Source: Vigna angularis
Taxonomy: Eukaryota > Streptophyta > Magnoliopsida > Fabales > Fabaceae
Direction: 5' to 3'
Assembly (NCBI RefSeq): GCF_016808095.1
Contig: NC_068971.1
Span: 34,333,631 to 34,397,630 of the forward strand
Length of the DNA stretch: 64,000 nt
Shown here piece after piece: positions 22,934 through 35,621 of the stretch. Under the pieces are notes generated by a model. It searched no databases and had not been told where the DNA came from. It was given only the letters and a program-made list of their open reading frames with translations. The translations under genes were made by a program, and so were the position numbers. Position 1 is the first letter of the stretch. Each line of letters begins with the position of its first letter.

Positions 22934-24290
22934 TACGACATTGCAATTAGGATATGTAAAATTTGGGATGCTGATACTTTAAAACCAAATTATTTTTTAT
23001 AATTATTTTACACTATATCATTTATTCTCTTTTTATTTTAATTTTTTTTGTTAAAATTATTTTGTCAAATTATATTTATTGGTGTCGAAATTTGACCCTC
23101 ACACATCTCCTTTCTTAAACTGAGTTCATTTTTTCAAACAAGACTTTGGTTAAACAAAACGGCGTTGTCGTAGTTGATTGTCAAAGAAACTCTGGCAATA
23201 TCTTTGAATAGAACAATCTTTGTTAGAAAATTTTCTATTGAATCTTTCCGCAAGAAACGTATTTGTCTTCCTACAATTGAGTAGGACAATAAGACAAATA
23301 ATTGTCTGTGGTACTATTGTTTAAATTTTTATTTGTGATATATAAATTGTAGATATAAGAGTGATATCACGTTTAATATAAAATTTTATTTTAACACCTA
23401 ACGTTTGTGGACCTTTATTATTTTACATACTAATCAATTTTTTTATTTTTCTTTAATATAGACTCTCAACAGTCTTTAACATTTAACAATTTATGATTCC
23501 TATAATTCTCATTTATATGCTTTCATGGAATGAAAAAATAGAATGCGAAATTATAACTTCTATTCCGTCCTTTTATATTTTTTTTTTCTTTTATATAATT
23601 GTAAATTTATCACTTTATGGAGGTTATAAGCTGTGAAAGTAAAATTGATGATTGAATCTTTTACAAATGTACAATTTTTTTTATTGGACATTGTGTTGGA
23701 TGGAGATGTTTATCTATGTTGATAGATGAAGCAGAAGTCACTATTTTGTTTATGATGAGTTAGCTAATTATTGCCTTGATAGAGACAAATTTAGGTTTGC
23801 TGGAATAATATTTATAGCTTTATTAAGTGGGATTTGTTTAGAATTAGGAGAGATTTGTGTAATTCTAAATTAGCTTTATTTTTTTGGTTAATGATATATT
23901 TTGTTTAATCTTATCACCACTTATTGTGTTTCAGTTTAATCTCATCATTGTTCTCCATATTAGAGGCGATTAATCCAATACAAGAAAGAAAAACCATCAA
24001 ACCCTCAAGATACTCAGATGTCGTTTTTTTTAAGGGAAAATGATAGTGACCAACTTTCATCACATCCCACTCAAACCTCATATTTCCAGAAAATAAATCT
24101 ACGTTGCTTTGTTTTGAGTAGACTATGTTGATACAAAAGGGACACTTGACCTTTTTCAGCCAAAATAACAGTTCTTTATTATTCTTTTTATTTTTCTTTT
24201 CTAATTTTTAGTCATTTATAATAAAATTATGGGATAGGTGTTGGAATTTTATTTTCTTCATAATAAAAAGAAAAAAAAACTCCAAATATA
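22934..24290. other. AT-rich intergenic, no gene seen
   Basis: Poly-A/T rich sequence with no conserved frame, running into the CT-rich tract at 24.3 kb. Confidence 0.45.
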
Positions 24291-24372
24291 CTCTCTTTCT
24301 CTCTCTCCTCTCTCAACCATCTTTCTCTCTGTCTCCTCTCTCCCCTTCTCTCTCCTCTCTCTCTCTATCTAT
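24291..24372. repeat. CT-rich microsatellite
   Basis: About 80 bp of interrupted (CT)n/(TCTC)n ending in a TATATATA run. It could be an expanded pyrimidine leader of the adjacent LTR relic. Confidence 0.8.
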
Positions 24373-24599
24373 ATATATTTATTGTTTTGTAACTATATAA
24401 CCCAATAAATACACTAAAGATTCTAATTCAATAAGGTTTAGCCTTCTTTATCTTAAAACAATTTAACATATTTTTATTGAGAAAATATTCACATACTAAC
24501 GGGATCTTACTAATTTATTATTATTTATGATAAAGTATTACTTTATTATTTTTATTTAACCAAGTTAAATATTGTTTTTTTGATATTACAATATAGGTT

Positions 24600-25560
24600 C
24601 ACGATCCACGTTAATTCTATAAATACAACTTGTATCCTAAATGAAGACTCATTCAAATCTCATACACACTTTCTTGTATATAATCATATAGATCCAAACC
24701 CTCTTACTAACTTGATCCTCTAAAAGTCTTTTGTAAATGAATCTCCCCTCGTGATTCAACCTTCAGAAGTATACGTCAGGAAGCCATTTAAATCACATCA
24801 TTGACCAAAGGACCACGTTCAAGACCTCAATAAGAACATTTGGTGCCCTAAGGCCTCACTAAACTTTTCCCCAACCTCATTCTTCCATGGTCACCACCTG
24901 AAGTCAAGCCCAATTTTCTCACAAGATGGAATTGAACTCAATGGAAACCCTTCAATATCAAATGACAATGCTAATCTAGCATTACGAAGGATAGTGTAGG
25001 TGCTACAATGTCGAGCTTCAAGCCCTATGCGCCAAACATCAAGCAGACCTCCAAGAGCTTTAACAGAAGTTGACTAGCTTAGAGAAAGACAAATCACGTC
25101 CTTGACCTCGACCTAACTCCCCTAGAAGAAGGCTCATGTAATTCTCGGGCAAATAGCAACCCGTCAACACAACGAGGTTCATGTGGAAGCTGCGATCGAT
25201 ACCTTCGATGTGTGACTCAAAGATATTGGAGCATGTCAACCTGTGCAAAATAGAGGAAACTCGCAGATGCTCCCGCTACTCAAAGCACGATAGGCATAGA
25301 CATCGTATCTCGCACCGAGATCGAAATAAGCTTAGTCCCAAGATTCCACAGAACTTCCCAACAGGCGGGTTAAGCGGGAAGAGAGTTAGGCTTCCTGGGT
25401 ACATGCCCAAAATTTTTGAGACAAGACCAACCACATCAAGAACTTTCATCTTTTCATAACAAAAGTTTCTCGTGCCCGCATCTCCAAGGAAATCCTCATC
25501 AACATTGAAAAATACAATAAGACAACCAACCTCGACCACCGATCTGAAGGCTTATATATA
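24600..25560 (+). mobile_element. Truncated Ty3/gypsy relic (LTR end and gag-like start)
   Basis: A TATA-like CTATAAATACAACTTG at about 24617 is followed by LTR-type leader sequence and, near 24837, by CATTTGGTGCCCTAAG, which resembles the primer-site region of legume gypsy elements. Downstream a degenerate plus-strand frame reads NVELQALCAKHQADLQEL and KLTSLEKDKSRP, the coiled-coil gag style, with stops in between. No protease or polymerase follows. Confidence 0.4.
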
Positions 25561-25739
25561 CAACAAGACACACACAGACACACTCTAGGAATTTTGAGTG
25601 TGCCGTGAGAGTTTAATCGAGTGAAGGTCTGTGCGAGCTCAAGGGTGTGGTAGAAAGTCATTATATATTCCTGGAAAAGGCTGAGTGGGAAACCATGGTA
25701 AGGGGAGCTTAAATTCTTGATTTTTGTTTTCTTTTTTTC

Positions 25740-26621
25740 CTTTCTTGCCATGTTGTTGTATATGTTTCCGGAATGTTTCCATGTTATTTTTATGTTTCTG
25801 GACTGTTGCTATGTTGTCATTATATGAAATCATGGTCTTGATGTATATTGTCGTGTTGTTTTTATATGAAGTTGTAGTGGTGATACATGTTTTCATGATG
25901 TTTTATATGAATTTGTGGTGTCCAATCTATTATTGTGCTATTTTATTTGAGGCCATATTGTTTGCGTATGTTACCATTTTATTTTATATGAGCCCTGTTA
26001 TTTGGGTTTGTTGTCGTGTTGTTTATCATGATGTCATGTTGGTTGCTATGTTGTCGTTCTATTTTGTATGATGTTATGTTGTTTAGGTTTTTTGTCTCGT
26101 TGTTTTGTATGATGTCATGTTGTGTGTGTGTTTGATTGAGTTGTTTTTTATGATTGTCGTGTTGTGAGTGTGTTTGACTGAGCTGTTTGTGATTATTTCT
26201 GAACTGTAGATGTTGTTGATCGTGTTATTCTATTTCATTGTCGAGCTGTGTGGTTGTTATGTTATGTTTGGCCATGAGTGTGTTGTTTGTTTGTGTTTGT
26301 ATGATGATCATCAAACTTGTGTCACTATACGGGAGCAAATAATCTTTTATATGATGGTGGTGTTGTTTAAAGCGAGGAAATGCGTAAGGAAATCTTATGA
26401 GAAATTTTTGAAATATATTTGAGACAATAATATAGTTTAGTTTGAGAATTTTTGAACATTATAAGTTGTAATTGGATTATTTGTTTTTTTGGCATAACTT
26501 TAATTATTTTCACGACAATGAAATAAAGTTTTTAACTTTTCATTATTTCGTGATGGTATTAAAAGTCACTTTTTCTTAGGTTAATTAATTACATGTGGGA
26601 TTCCGAAGGGGGTGTTACACG
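25740..26621 (+). mobile_element. Degenerate GT-rich LTR-like block
   Basis: Phrases such as TTGTCGTGTTGTTTTTATATGA and their variants recur loosely over 25740-26310. The block ends in ACATGTGGGATTCCGAAGGG followed by GGTGTTACA, a phrase I associate with the 3' edge of legume chromovirus-type LTRs. Its open frames are compositional artefacts. No internal element domains were found. Confidence 0.35.
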
Positions 26622-27997
26622 AACCAGTCTTAGACCAGTAATACGTGCTACCTCTGTACTCGATACTTTTAATGTTGTAAAGGAATTTTCAAAGGTTGTG
26701 TTGTGCTACTCAAATAATCTTGTGTTGCTTATGTTGTGATTATTTTCTAATAACATCTTTCCTTTTTTTGAGTTGCTAAAGTGTGTTGAGTTTCCAAGAG
26801 TTGATTTAGTTGGTTTACACTTTTGATCTAAGGTATGACATATCCTCTTAGTGATATTTAAGAAATGATATTGTGTTATTTACTATCTTGTGCATATTTT
26901 GGTTGTAGTGAGTGTTTGTATAAACATATACAAGTATTGGATTCCACTTGTTCAATTGAATAATTGATGCTAGATGTAAAATCAATAGTAATATGAATTA
27001 GTATATATTTTATGTGATATTTTTCTTTCTTTATAATTTTTTATCTTATTGATTTCAAATGTTTATCAAGATTGATTCCTACATTCAAATTTCTATTTGA
27101 AACAAGTTTTCAAAGAAATGAAGAAAGGGTAAAGATGTCATTCTATTTAGCTTAGCCTCATATTCTTTTCTAGCAAATTGTTGTTCTTTACAAGTCTTCC
27201 TTTGAATAACAACACATGACATTGTCATCTTAAAGCCAAAGACACCATTCGACTACCCAATCTTCCATCCAAGAATTAAGAAAATCATAATCTCTCAAAC
27301 AAGCACCTTTAACACTACTAAATTCCTTCCATAATTCAGACTTAGCTTGTATTATCTAGCACAACCCTTACAAAACCCAAAACATCCAACCAAACCTATA
27401 CACCATATCCATCAAAATCAAAGCTCTCACAAACTTACATCGTTCCACTCTGCAAGAATTTTTCCAAGATTCCACTTACATCATTCCACTCTTCAAGAAT
27501 CTTTCCAAGATTCCATAAGAACCTTGATAAACATCACCATCTCTTCTTCTTCGATTCTCTCATTCTTCTTATGTTGGGAAGCATGTAGTGGATTGATCCA
27601 ATCATCTTTAAACTCTTTCTCATGTTCACATCAATATAATGGAGTATGACGCCACTTTTAAACAAAAATTATATGATTTGTATTTCTTTCTTTTTATGTA
27701 TTACTCATCTCTTGCTCCAGTTTTGCATAAAGTAGAACTCCCAACTCATTTATGTGCATGTGTATATGTATTGCTCATCCTTTGGAATTTTTTTTATAAT
27801 GACTCATGTTTTTAGATGTTTTGCATCGCTTATATAAATAAGTATAATTAATGTATTTTTGTAAAGGGTTAGAACACTTTATAAGTGTTTTACTATAATT
27901 ATTTATTATATTTTTTTTATAAAAAAACAATAAATGATTTCAATAAAAATATAGTTATATTGTAAAGGTAAAATAAAAATAAAAATAAAATAAAAAA
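26622..27997. other. Intergenic, no gene seen
   Basis: No credible gene. The open stretch at 27347-27649 contains two near-copies of a 'cattccactcttcaagaat' phrase and no known domain. Confidence 0.4.
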
Positions 27998-28376
27998 TAG
28001 GTTAAATATGTTTTTGGTCCCTTAACTTTCAGCGAAAATTGGAATTAGTCCATATTCAAAACTTTGGCCTAATTTAGTCCCCAAACTTTAGAAATGTGTG
28101 AATTTAGTCTTTTTAACAAAATTTTGTTAAGTTTATTTGATGTTTCAAGTGCGTTTCATGATAACATTTGAGTTGTTTACACCGTTTGACACATTTTTGC
28201 TCCAATATTCACGGAGAAATGCGTTTGAAACATCAAATAAAGTTAACAAAATTTGGTTAAAAGGACTAAATTCACACATTTCTAAAGTTTGGGAACTAAA
28301 TTAGTCCAAAGTTTTGAAGAGGGACTAATTCTAATTTTCGCTAAAAGTTAAGGGATCAAAAACATATTTAACCCTA
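27998..28376. mobile_element. Foldback MITE
   Basis: The 379-bp element begins TAGGTTAAATATGTTTTTGG and ends with the matching inverse (CATATTTAACCCTA). The arms (about 27998-28155 and 28220-28376) are complementary over most of their length, including AAACTTTAGAAATGTGTGAA on the left and its inverse on the right. It would fold into one long hairpin with a short loop. Flanking A-rich sequence hides the target duplication. The pattern is that of an abundant legume MITE with no coding capacity. Confidence 0.85.
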
Positions 28377-29049
28377 AAAAAATATGACCATTATTTTATT
28401 AATAACATAAAAATAATATGTATGAATGTTGTTTAAAAACACCTCAGGAGATAATATCGCAATTTTTCTATAGTTAAATCATTCAATTTTACTTATAACA
28501 AAAAAGCTACAATTTTTATATTTTAAAATTTTAATATTTAGTTTCCATAATTTTTAATTAAATTGTAGTTAATGTTATTGCTAAATAAAACAATAAGAAA
28601 TTACACCATGTTAAAAATATAGGGAGGTGAATTTTATATTTTAAAAAACATAGAAGAAGTAAATATTTTTTAAAATAGTAGAGACTGTGGTCATTCATTT
28701 ATTAAAGTTCAATAAAAAAAATAACACGAAAAGGTATAAAAAAGAATGTGACTGTAATGTATCTAACCTAATCGGAAGTATGTGTAAATTTTTCTTAATT
28801 TATTCATAAATCTAATAGATTTATTAAAGTTTACATGTACACGGTAAGCCAAACTTTTTTTTAGTGGTTCAAGTTAGTCGGTATTTGAAGTAAATTGCAC
28901 GTTTGTTGTAATCCATAAATTATGCTTTTAAATGTCAACAAATCAATTATGAAACCAAGTCAAACACGAATTGTTCTCTCTTTTGGATAACAAACATTAA
29001 AAAAAAATCATGTTAAATACAGTAATTATTTACATGTCCTTCTGTCGGC

Positions 29050-29052
<3 letters not shown>
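28377..29052. other. AT-rich spacer, no gene seen
   Basis: A/T-rich sequence between the MITE and the (AT)n tract, with no conserved frame or recognisable repeat. Confidence 0.4.

Positions 29053-29125
<73 letters not shown>
29053..29125. repeat. (AT)n microsatellite, 73 bp
   Basis: Uninterrupted alternating AT, about 36 units, the longest such tract in the window. Confidence 0.95.
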
Positions 29126-29126
<1 letters not shown>

Positions 29127-29689
29127 GGGAGAACTTCAATATGCACCTCCATTTCTTCTTCCAGCACCTCCAAAAATTGCTCTTTTTAATAAAAGAAAAA
29201 ACAAACGTTTTCCATATTTAATTTTTATCAAACTTATTTAATGAATCTTTTTCTATATTTATTTAACTGCATCCCTTTTTCTCAGTTGCTTCTCCTTCAC
29301 TCTCATAGTGTCTTGCTTCGTTCACGAGCTTCATAGTTTCTTCTTTCAAGAGCTTTACGAGCTTTGTGGTCATGTTCTCCCTTCTCTGGGTGTTCGTGGA
29401 CGGTGGTCCTTATTGGTGCATGTGTTTGTGGTGGTGAGTTAGTGTTCGTGTGTGGTAGTGGTTTGTAGTATACTCGTGAAATAAGTTTTGAAAACTCCTA
29501 TTATATTATAAGTATTTAGTTTTCGAAAATGGTTGAGTTGATTTTTTAATCGGGTTTTAAAAACGGTTAAGAAATTAACTGTATTAAAAAAATTAAATAT
29601 TAATGTTAAGGAATAAAAAATTGTTTATTCTTTAATCGATTTTCAAAAACCAGTGAAACCATAACTAGTTATCAAGAATTAGTTAAGAT

Positions 29690-30062
29690 TTTATCGGGTT
29701 TTGAAAATCAAATGATGCCTCATTGGATTTTAAAATGACTAAGGTCTTATCGAGTTTCAAAAATTGACTAAAACTTTATCAGATTTTGAAAATCGATTAT
29801 GGTCTCGTCGATTTCAAAAATCAGTTAAGATCTCTTCAATTTTCGAAAATCGATTAAGGTCTCGTTAGTTTTTGAAAATTGGTTAAGACCTCGTCGGTTT
29901 TCGAAACATGGTTAAGAACTCGTTAGTTTTCGAAAATCACCAAAATCTTAACCCGTTTTCAAAATTCGATGACACTTTAATCGATTTTCAAAATTCGATA
30001 AGGTTTTAACTGATTTTCGAAATTCAATGAGACTTTAACTTGTTTTCAAAACCCAATTAAGG
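29690..30062. repeat. 29-bp minisatellite with an orientation flip
   Basis: About a dozen degenerate copies of a 29-bp unit resembling TTCGAAAATCGATTAAGGTC followed by TCGTTAGTT stand head to tail. From about 29965 on, units instead resemble the reverse complement (for example TTCAAAATTCGATGACACTT followed by TAATCGATT). The border TTTTCGAAAA is nearly self-complementary. Looser units extend upstream to about 29520. Confidence 0.75.
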
Positions 30063-32330
30063 CTTGAGGGGAAAAAGAACTAGCGCATTTCAAACATATA
30101 TACTATTGATTTATTACAGGTACTACAATGCAAATCAAACCAAGCAACTCAAACTAAATGAAATTTCAAACAAATACAAACAATGCTTACAATTCTCGGA
30201 TGACTGGATTGACCAAAAACATTTGGTCATGTATGATAACAAAGACGAAACTAGCAAAGAAACAACGGAAGAGTGAAAAAAAAAACAAAAAAACAAGAAA
30301 AAGAACGAGAAAGTGGAGGAAAGAGGCCCTGTTTGGGTTGAAAAAGAGTTACAACGACTAAGACAACCCACCTTTATGTTGTGTTCATTTAAGGGGATAT
30401 AACTGCTTATGTTGATATGTGAATATGGATGTGTGAGGATTGTAGGTATTCGTTTGGACTGATTGTTGAGTGAGTGACAGAGCGGATTTAAGGGATGGGT
30501 GAGGTTTTGCAATCCTTTGAAGTTGCTCGGATCTGCGGGGGTTGAGGATGAAATTCCAAACTAACCCTTCATCATTACCATATTTACCTGAGAAGATATT
30601 AGGTTATATTAAGTATGTTGAAGGAGAAGTCATATCCATTGAAGAAATTGAAGATGAAGGTGGTGTTCATGGAGGTTATAGAGGAGTGGAACTTGGAGTT
30701 GGAACCAATTCCACCAAAGCCTTATTCAATTCCAAGGCTTGTTCAAAGCACACAATGCATAGATTCAGGTATTGTATTCGGTTACAACAATTTGTATTAG
30801 GTTCCAAAAAAGTGTATTCGAATACACAACCCTTTATTTGATTATCTTTCCTTCATATTCGGTTACACGCGAAATATATTTAGTTCCAACTACATGTATT
30901 TGAATAGTAATAATAATAAACAATTTTTTCATGTTAGAAATTAATTTTTATTTTTCCTCTCCGTATAATAATTTTTACAATTATATATAATATTAACAAT
31001 TATCATTTTATATTACTTTTACTAGTAAGAGTGTTTTGATAATATACAATTTCTACTAATTAAATCATTTTTTTTATTTATCTGTCACATCACTTAATTC
31101 CTACACTAATTTTCATAAACTTTTCTTTCAAATTTACTCTCACTCACCTTCCAATCTTTTAAAAATAACAACAATAAATTCACCCTCAAATCTCCTCAAA
31201 TTCATTCACTCTCTCACTCCCAAATCTATTATCTTAACAAACACAACCTTAAAGTTAGAAACAGAGAAAAAAAGGTTTTAAAAAAAATTACTTTGGTAAA
31301 ACTTATTTCAACGAAAAGTTATGTTTGCCATTTTAAAATTTTTTGAAAAAAGTTAAATGGAAAAAAAAAAGTTGAAGATGCACAGAAGAGTTAAATAGTG
31401 CAGGAAAAAACACTCTGATATATTTGTGCAAATTACCATAACACCTAATATTTATGTACTGTATAATTAATAACAGTTAAAACTGTCATAAGTTGCTTAC
31501 TTTTAAAAGAATTTAAATACGAGAAACACCTAAAAACATCACTATTTTCATTGTATTGAAATATAATGAAGTACTGTTGTATAACCTCATAATTTATTAA
31601 ATCTGCTTTTCATAAATAACAAAAAAGTATAAAAATACAGAGTAATAGTGAAACATATACTTTTAGAAAATCACAATTCAAAGGAAGGGAGAAATTAAAG
31701 TTGTGATTTTATTGCTATAATGTAACACTTGAGTGATAATAGAGCTAATACAGAGTGCAATTAAAATAAAAAGCATTGCCCCCACCCAGTTCACATTAGT
31801 GGTGCCAACAACTACTTAACCTCTAATCTATAGGGACCCTCTTACATATAATGCCACTATTTCTTGATTGTGCTATTGAAACCTCTGCTTTCAGTTCCAC
31901 CTATGTCACAATCGACCCTTCAAAAACTTCACACACATTCTCTTCCAAGCCTTATCTGGCTCCCACGCTTGAATACCAACACCATTCTACCATTCAAAAC
32001 ATCAACTCGTGTTTATGTATTCATTAATCATATCAACAGTTCTAATACTATAATTAGCTCATAAACCAACATTCTATAAAATCAATCTAACTTAAAAGGG
32101 AAAATGAACATACTAAGATGCAGTTTGATCCTGAACTTCCACACAGAAATCAATTCTGGAAACCACTTAGATAATCAAAACACAGAATCATACAAAGAAG
32201 CCTCGTCTAATTTTCTGTTAAGATGTAAATTTTCATCACAGATTTCTGCAAAGAAAGTTCAACCAAGTTCTATTGTGCCCTTTTATAAAAGAAGAACACA
32301 TACAATCTTTTTAAAACTACATGTCATCTA
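30063..32330. other. Spacer downstream of BAHD gene 2, possible TE edges
   Basis: No gene is called. The 30542-30841 open stretch has no recognised domain. Loosely inverted phrases near 30378 (TGTTGTGTTCATTTAAGG) and 31250 (the inverse of GGTTGTGTTTGTTAAGAT) may be ends of an unclassified element. The last 200 bp are likely 3' UTR of the BAHD gene. Confidence 0.35.
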
Positions 32331-33695
32331 TCACAATTTAGAAGCATGCTTCTCTATATCCTCAAAGAACAACTTCTTCAACGCATCTACATACGATCTC
32401 CGCAAACAAACAGCTACAACGAAGCCATCACCACTTGCAGTGTCCAAAAGGAAAGCCTTGGCATTAGAATTAATGTTCCCGGGAAGCAAAATAACAGGTC
32501 TCCCCCACCCAAAATCCGTCTTAAAATACGAAAAATTGGCCCAACCAACCACATTCACATTAGGGTCTTCTCTACCTTTCCCAGCAGAGTTGTAAAACGT
32601 GTCCCTGAACAAATCCATGTCCTCCACACGTTCTATATAATCAAGAGCAGACCTAACATACTCATCACGCATTCTCTCAATCGATTCGCTCACTTTCCTC
32701 ACAGCATAGCCAAGAGGTTTCTGCATAATGTCATCAAAGGAACAAGTTTCTGTCACAGTAGGAAATGTTGCATTGCCAAAATATGCAGTGGGAAGAGATG
32801 GCCTCAAACGGTTTCTACAGTTAACCAAAGTGTTCAACCTCGTCGGTTGAGACGCATCACCTAAATAACGAACCCTGCACATGCACCTCCACAAGTGACC
32901 ACTTATGACCTCAAAGCTGGTAAAACCTCGTACGGGAACCTTACCATGCCCACTTCCAAAGTCATTCGCTTTATTCTTCAGTTTCTGAACTTGCCCTTTT
33001 GTGAGTACCATCAAGGCCGTACCCAGTTCATGTTGCATCACCTCATCGCGTTTTGTCCAAAGGGGCGGTGGCAGAAACTCGGGATGTTCAAACCGCGGCG
33101 GTTTATTCAGTTTGAACGAATCTAGTTTCGATCGATCAAACAAAGGAGTCAAACCGGAATCTAAACTCTCCCCTCTGGCGAGTTTGGCCCAGGAGCTAAT
33201 GAAGTTCGAAAGTGAAGTTCCGTCAAGGAAAGCGCGAAACATGGCAATTCCAAGTGTGATGAAACCACACGGGAACCTGGTGACCTGCGCCACTAGCAAG
33301 GGAACATCCTCAATCGGGACATCGTAGTTGATCTTGGGGACAGCGTAGGTGGGAGCGAACTCACACAGATCTTCAAAACTGAGTTCAGTGTTGCACGTGG
33401 CTACCACGAGAAGCACCCCTTTGGCGTTGCAGAGAAGCTGGAGGCGGCCACCGTGGATCCGGCTCAAGCGACCGGCTAAAGGGTGGAAGACAGTGAGGGT
33501 TTTGCTGAGAGAGGTTGAGAGAGTGTGAATCGCAGAAGCGAAGGATGAATCATCGGTGATGCGTGTGTTGGAGTAGATATAGAGCTGAGATCCGTGGTTG
33601 GGAAGCTTGATTTGGTCGCAGAGGGAGAGTGAGGAGATTGAAGTTGGCGTAATCTCGGAGGGCACCACAACATCGGAACTTTGGATGGTAACCAT
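32331..33695 (-). CDS. BAHD acyltransferase-like protein lacking the catalytic His (paralog 2)
   Basis: Intronless, 454 aa, the same subfamily as the gene at 21380-22729. Shared blocks include VFHPLAGRLSRIHGGR, LCNAKGVLL, PLLVAQVTRFPCG, SFEVISGHLWRC and DFGWG (394-398). The HXXXD site reads FRAFLD: Arg154 replaces His, Asp158 is retained. The same substitution in two paralogs that differ at many other sites points to a change before duplication and to later constraint. Predicted location is cytosolic, with no signal peptide. The gene faces its paralog tail to tail across 9.6 kb. The start is the first ATG, 52 bp from a TATATA box. It may be a pseudoenzyme or an enzyme with altered chemistry; expression is unknown. 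Confidence 0.92.
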   Translation of the reverse strand: MVTIQSSDVVVPSEITPTSISSLSLCDQIKLPNHGSQLYIYSNTRITDDSSFASAIHTLSTSLSKTLTVFHPLAGRLSRIHGGRLQLLCNAKGVLLVVATCNTELSFEDLCEFAPTYAVPKINYDVPIEDVPLLVAQVTRFPCGFITLGIAMFRAFLDGTSLSNFISSWAKLARGESLDSGLTPLFDRSKLDSFKLNKPPRFEHPEFLPPPLWTKRDEVMQHELGTALMVLTKGQVQKLKNKANDFGSGHGKVPVRGFTSFEVISGHLWRCMCRVRYLGDASQPTRLNTLVNCRNRLRPSLPTAYFGNATFPTVTETCSFDDIMQKPLGYAVRKVSESIERMRDEYVRSALDYIERVEDMDLFRDTFYNSAGKGREDPNVNVVGWANFSYFKTDFGWGRPVILLPGNINSNAKAFLLDTASGDGFVVAVCLRRSYVDALKKLFFEDIEKHASKL

Positions 33696-33745
33696 GTTTT
33701 TGGCTAAGTCTTGATGCCGTCCATTGTGGCTGTCTCTTTAGCCGC

Positions 33746-33752
33746 ATATATA
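33746..33752 (-). promoter_or_regulatory. TATA box of BAHD gene 2
   Basis: TATATAT on the minus strand, within CTATATATGCGGC, lies about 52 bp upstream of the ATG at 33695. Position and sequence fit a core TATA box with a short leader. Confidence 0.6.
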
Positions 33753-33759
33753 GAAAGTT

Positions 33760-35620
33760 CGTATTGGTCATTCCTAACGTAAACTTTTCTTAAAACAGAA
33801 ATTATACTTTCAGAAACTAATATTCTTTTAATGAGAATGTACTTTATTTTACCTTTTTTATTTTTTAAAATATAAAATTTCACTCTTTTAATTATATTAT
33901 TTTTATAATATGTGTTAAATAAATATAAACTTGGATAATCCTTTCCTGCCTTATGGTTACTTCACACGTCAATTTTTTTTTTCTGAACTGTCTTTATTGA
34001 TAGTTTTATTACGCTTCTTTCCCGAATAAACCTAATTTAAAAAATAAAAAAAACGTTTCCATGTCTGAACCTGGTCTCAATTTATTTAATGTTTTAAAAT
34101 TCCAATTAGGAAATATAAAATTCATACAAAATTAAAGTAATAGTTTAAATTTTTTATGTTATTAATTACAAATAGTTCTATTAATTACAAATAGTTCTAT
34201 TATAAGATGTAGAGAAATTTAAGGTTAAATTTTGATATAATACATCGAAAATTCTTTTTTTTTCAAAGTTAATGTTATGTGTAAAGAAAATAAATGGAAT
34301 TTAAAGAATAGCAATATAACAAAAATGAAACAAATACACATGGAAAGGGAAAGTACATATTGAAATGAGTTTTCTTTTTAATTGGGAAAAATAATTGAAT
34401 GTTGGCTTATAATTTTTTCAATATTACATTGTTGGAGTGAAGATTTTTTTTATACCTGGTCATCATTAGTTTAAGTTTTGATTTCTACTAAATTGTGAAT
34501 GATTTTTTTGTTTATAACTCTAACTGGATTTTAGTAATTGATTTTTATGATTTTTTTATGATATTTTTATTCTAGTATTTCATTGATATTGTGAAACACT
34601 TAAGAAAAAGATAACATGTGTTGGAAGAATTGTTTTTCTAAATTCACAATTCTTGTAGTTAACATTGTAATCATTTTGAACTTTTCATGATGGTAACGTA
34701 ACACAATAATTTAATATATGGATGAACTTGTAAAATAGTTAAGCGAAATACTATGTGTTTAGGTAATATCATAACCATTTCACTTTTTATAACGGTTCAC
34801 GTTGGATAAACCTACTAAAATAAACTATTGCTTCAATGGATGTAATGATTTTATGGTTTGTGAAAAAGCTTTTTCTAGGTGAGTTTAGAAGCGTAATAAT
34901 TTAGATGTCTTAAATATAATATATTCAATCATGGTGTTAAAATGAGTTTGTGACTTTCACACATCAATTAACATCGTTGTAGCATCATATATAACTAGAC
35001 TTTCATCAATGACTTTAGGTTGATGGTAGTACAACTTCTTGATCCATGTGCCATAGGAAAGGCCTAAAAGGATGCTTACTCTTTTCTTTAAATTAATGAG
35101 TGTTCAATTGTATGGGATAATAAACAATTTAGGAGAAACACATTAAAAGTGGAAGCTTTTCTCATCTTAGTATGACCATTTGTAAACACAACTGCGAGAT
35201 AATAATTGAAATATTCTTCGTGTTTGTGATGCAAAGTTTTTTATTACAAAGAATAATATTATGGACAAGAGAGTTTTTTTGTAAGAAGAATGGACAACCT
35301 AGAAATAAACCAAGATTCACATTTTTTTTAAAGATTTGTGTCTTGTTTGTTATGTTACATTTTTGAGGTTTTGATTGAACTTTCCTTGACAATCCTTCAT
35401 CCTTTAACGAAAAAACTTTTAAGGTGTTAATTATTGGAACTTTTAAGGTGTTAATTATTGGTTATATTTCTTGGCTTCTTTGTGGGTTTTTGTTGCAAAC
35501 ATATAGGAAGATTTAGAATAAGGTTTCATGAATTTTGGAGGCGATTTAGGTGGGAAAACAAAGTCATGTGCTAAACTTGGAAAAGGTGGGTGAAGTTTAT
35601 GGTTTTCTTGGAGAAATAAA
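33760..35620. other. AT-rich intergenic with small direct duplications
   Basis: No gene. Two tidy short duplications are visible: ATTACAAATAGTTCTATTA at about 34166 and 34185, and AACTTTTAAGGTGTTAATTA at about 35413 and 35438. Confidence 0.45.
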
Positions 35621-35621
35621 A

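Noticed and set aside
25639..26071. Hydrophobic frame resembling a membrane protein
   Set aside because: Arises from GT-rich degenerate repeats (FY, LV and CYV runs); typical of LTR-derived sequence, not a gene.
30542..30841. 99-codon plus-strand frame
   Set aside because: No conserved motif, no promoter or splice context, and atypical composition in a repeat-rich spacer.
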